14,374 nt of DNA. It comes from Deltaproteobacteria bacterium. GTDB lineage: Bacteria; Desulfobacterota; Syntrophobacteria; BM002. Location of the stretch: NCBI GenBank assembly GCA_017861095.1, contig JAGFXI010000016.1:1-14374 (forward strand), given 5' to 3'. Shown piece by piece: positions 13,224 through 14,374 of the stretch. The translations under genes and the position numbers were made by a program. The notes below the pieces were generated by a model. It saw nothing but the letters and a program-made list of their open reading frames with translations. It did not search any database and was not told where the DNA came from. How positions within the stretch are numbered: position 1 is the stretch's first letter; every line of letters starts with the position of its first letter.

Positions 13224-14048
13224 ATGAAGAGAGCGAAAGGTATCATTGCGATCGTTGTTGCCGTGGTCCTGCTTTCCGGCTGTGCGTCTCTCCAGGCGGG
13301 CGGCTCCCGGTCAAGCTCGCCGGTGCTCGACCGCATCTTGAAGAAAGGCGAGCTGGTGGTAGGCACGGCGGGGACGATGCCGCCGTTTAACATGGTCACC
13401 AAGACTGGAGTCGTCAAGGGGTTCGAGGTCGATCTTGCGAACATGATTGCCGGCGGCATGGGGGTCAAGGCGAGGTTCGAAACCATGCCCTTCGACCAGT
13501 TGCTGCCCGCACTGGAAGCGGGAAAGGTGGACATGATTCTCTCCAATATGACCATGACCCCCCAACGGAATCTCAAGGTGGCCTTTGTCGGCCCCTACTT
13601 CATCTCCGGCAAATCCATTCTCACGAAACAGAAGAACCTGCTCTCGGCGAAGAGGCCCATAGACCTCAACAACCCGGAACTGACATTCGCAGCCTTGGAC
13701 GGCTCTACCAGCCAGTACTTTGTGCAGGCGCTCATGCCCAAGGCCAAGTGCGTGGCGGTGAAGGACTACAATGAGGGTGTAGCCCTCGTCCTTGACAACA
13801 AGGTAACGGCCTTTGTCGCCGACTATCCCATCTGCGTGATCTCAACCTTTCGCTATCCCGACCAGGGCCTGGCGTATGTCACCACTCCCCTCACCTACGA
13901 GCCTATCGGCATAGCGGTGCCGGCCGGCGACCCGCAGCTGATCAACTGGCTGGGGAACTTCCTGAATGCTGTTCAGGGGAGCGGTGATCTGGCGGCCTTT
14001 AAGGACCTGTGGTTTGGTGACGCGTCTTGGTTGAAGGATCTGCCTTAG
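13224..14048 (+). CDS. Amino-acid-type ABC transporter solute-binding lipoprotein
   Basis: A 274-residue periplasmic binding protein of the family 3 (polar amino acid) type. It has a type II signal peptide with lipobox LSGC (C20). The two-lobed fold is indicated by LDRILKKGELVVGTAGTMPPFN, VKGFEVDLANMIA, MPFDQLLPALEAGKVDMILSNMTMTPQR and IGIAVPAGDPQLINWLGNFL. VDMILSNMTMTPQRN is the conserved ligand-site region; the Arg at PQR is the usual carboxylate-binding residue. No permease or ATPase gene is present within the window on either side, so it is an orphan binding protein here. The ATG at 13224 follows GAGAGGAG. The ligand cannot be named from sequence; a small amino acid or organic acid is likely. 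Two TTGGAC motifs lie upstream. Confidence 0.9.
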   Translation: MKRAKGIIAIVVAVVLLSGCASLQAGGSRSSSPVLDRILKKGELVVGTAGTMPPFNMVTKTGVVKGFEVDLANMIAGGMGVKARFETMPFDQLLPALEAGKVDMILSNMTMTPQRNLKVAFVGPYFISGKSILTKQKNLLSAKRPIDLNNPELTFAALDGSTSQYFVQALMPKAKCVAVKDYNEGVALVLDNKVTAFVADYPICVISTFRYPDQGLAYVTTPLTYEPIGIAVPAGDPQLINWLGNFLNAVQGSGDLAAFKDLWFGDASWLKDLP

Positions 14049-14100
14049 TGCTAACCTGAACCCTGTGGGGGACCGGAGAGGATTGACCGAGCCGGCGATG

Positions 14101-14167
14101 CCTCTTTTCCCCTCCCCCGGCGGCCTCCGGCTCGCACAGCCTACGCCTCGGAGAGGAAGGGAAAAAG
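14101..14167. repeat. Imperfect inverted repeat between convergent genes
   Basis: CCTCTTTTCCCCTCCC (14101-14116) is roughly complementary to the purine-rich GAGGAAGGGAAAAAGG at about 14152-14167. A separate perfect 12-bp palindrome, GTTCGGCCGAAC, is at 14180-14191. Both lie in the 203-bp gap between the convergent solute-binding and DUF2845 genes and could serve as a bidirectional transcription stop. The pyrimidine arm resembles those of the other repeats in the window. Confidence 0.35.
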
Positions 14168-14251
14168 GCTTCGACCTGAGTTCGGCCGAACGGTGGGGGG
14201 GCTTCTTTATGCCAGCCCCTCTGCCGGAGGAGACTTAGCGCACCCTCTGGC

Positions 14252-14374
14252 TCATTTGGATGAAGAAGTTGGGGAGCCGTAACCGTAGTCCCCTTCCTCG
14301 ATCGCGATGATCTTGCCGGCAAAGACGGTGATCTTGGTCATGAACTGGGAGGAGCCCTGATTGTAGAACCACGT
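14252..14374 (-). CDS. C-terminus of a DUF2845-like protein, 5' end outside window
   Basis: The minus strand is open from the right edge to the TGA at 14254-14252, encoding 40 residues: WFYNQGSSQFMTKITVFAGK, then IIAIEEGDYGYG. This follows the end of DUF2845 proteins, in which W.YN.G...F....TF..G.L..IE.GDYGYG closes a small beta domain of a usually secreted protein. The function of the family is not known. Only the tail is present, so the signal peptide and length cannot be checked. It is convergent with the solute-binding protein gene. Confidence 0.6.
   Translation of the reverse strand, partial: TWFYNQGSSQFMTKITVFAGKIIAIEEGDYGYGSPTSSSK

Noticed and set aside
1..14374. CRISPR array, tRNA or rRNA genes, intact insertion sequence, prophage or replication origin.
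   Set aside because: No regularly spaced repeats, no cloverleaf or rRNA-like sequence, and no transposase, integrase, phage or replication genes were seen on either strand.

Overview
The window reads as chromosomal DNA from a GC-rich (by eye, not counted), Gram-negative-type bacterium. Lipobox lipoproteins, an OmpA-type peptidoglycan-binding domain and several proteins with cleavable signal peptides imply a periplasm and outer membrane. The mix of a DUF3300/DUF2950 pair, a DUF2845 protein, a TerC protein, a histidine kinase with a periplasmic substrate-binding sensor and FixJ-type regulators is what I associate with Deltaproteobacteria-like, Nitrospirota or NC10/Methylomirabilota genomes. No marker gene here fixes the phylum.

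Layout, left to right. Positions 2-97 are the 3' end of a probable type II NADH dehydrogenase. A TerC-family membrane protein follows (305-1066), preceded by a tandem dyad repeat. A 734-bp gene-free stretch (1067-1800) holds a 3' remnant of a PIN-domain toxin and a palindromic dispersed repeat. Next is a two-component module: a sensor kinase (1801-4068) overlapping a FixJ/NarL-type regulator (4065-4679), then a receiver-only regulator (4871-5266). The gap 5267-5931 contains a well-formed promoter followed about 85 nt later by an intrinsic terminator, so a short RNA or a leader/attenuator. Then come a secreted VWA-OmpA fusion (5932-7011), a hairpin-rich spacer, a small secreted four-cysteine protein (7329-7757), a DUF3300 protein (8158-9318), a DUF2950 protein (9363-10361), a lipoprotein (10521-11147) and a cytoplasmic GH13 glycoside hydrolase (11203-12681). 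After a second copy of the dispersed repeat lies an internally deleted antitoxin-toxin pair (12871-13100), then a solute-binding lipoprotein (13224-14048), and on the minus strand the C-terminus of a DUF2845 protein (14252-14374).

Functionally, the core from 1.8 to 12.7 kb looks like sensing plus cell-envelope proteins: one sensor, two regulators and five exported proteins, with a sugar-active enzyme at the end. Two degraded toxin-antitoxin loci of different PIN types lie at its two edges, each next to a copy of the same repeat about 11.1 kb apart in direct orientation. This suggests that the block edges are recombination or insertion hot spots. The best leads for something undescribed are the 5440-5558 RNA, the DUF3300-DUF2950-lipoprotein-GH13 run, and the repeat/toxin-remnant association.
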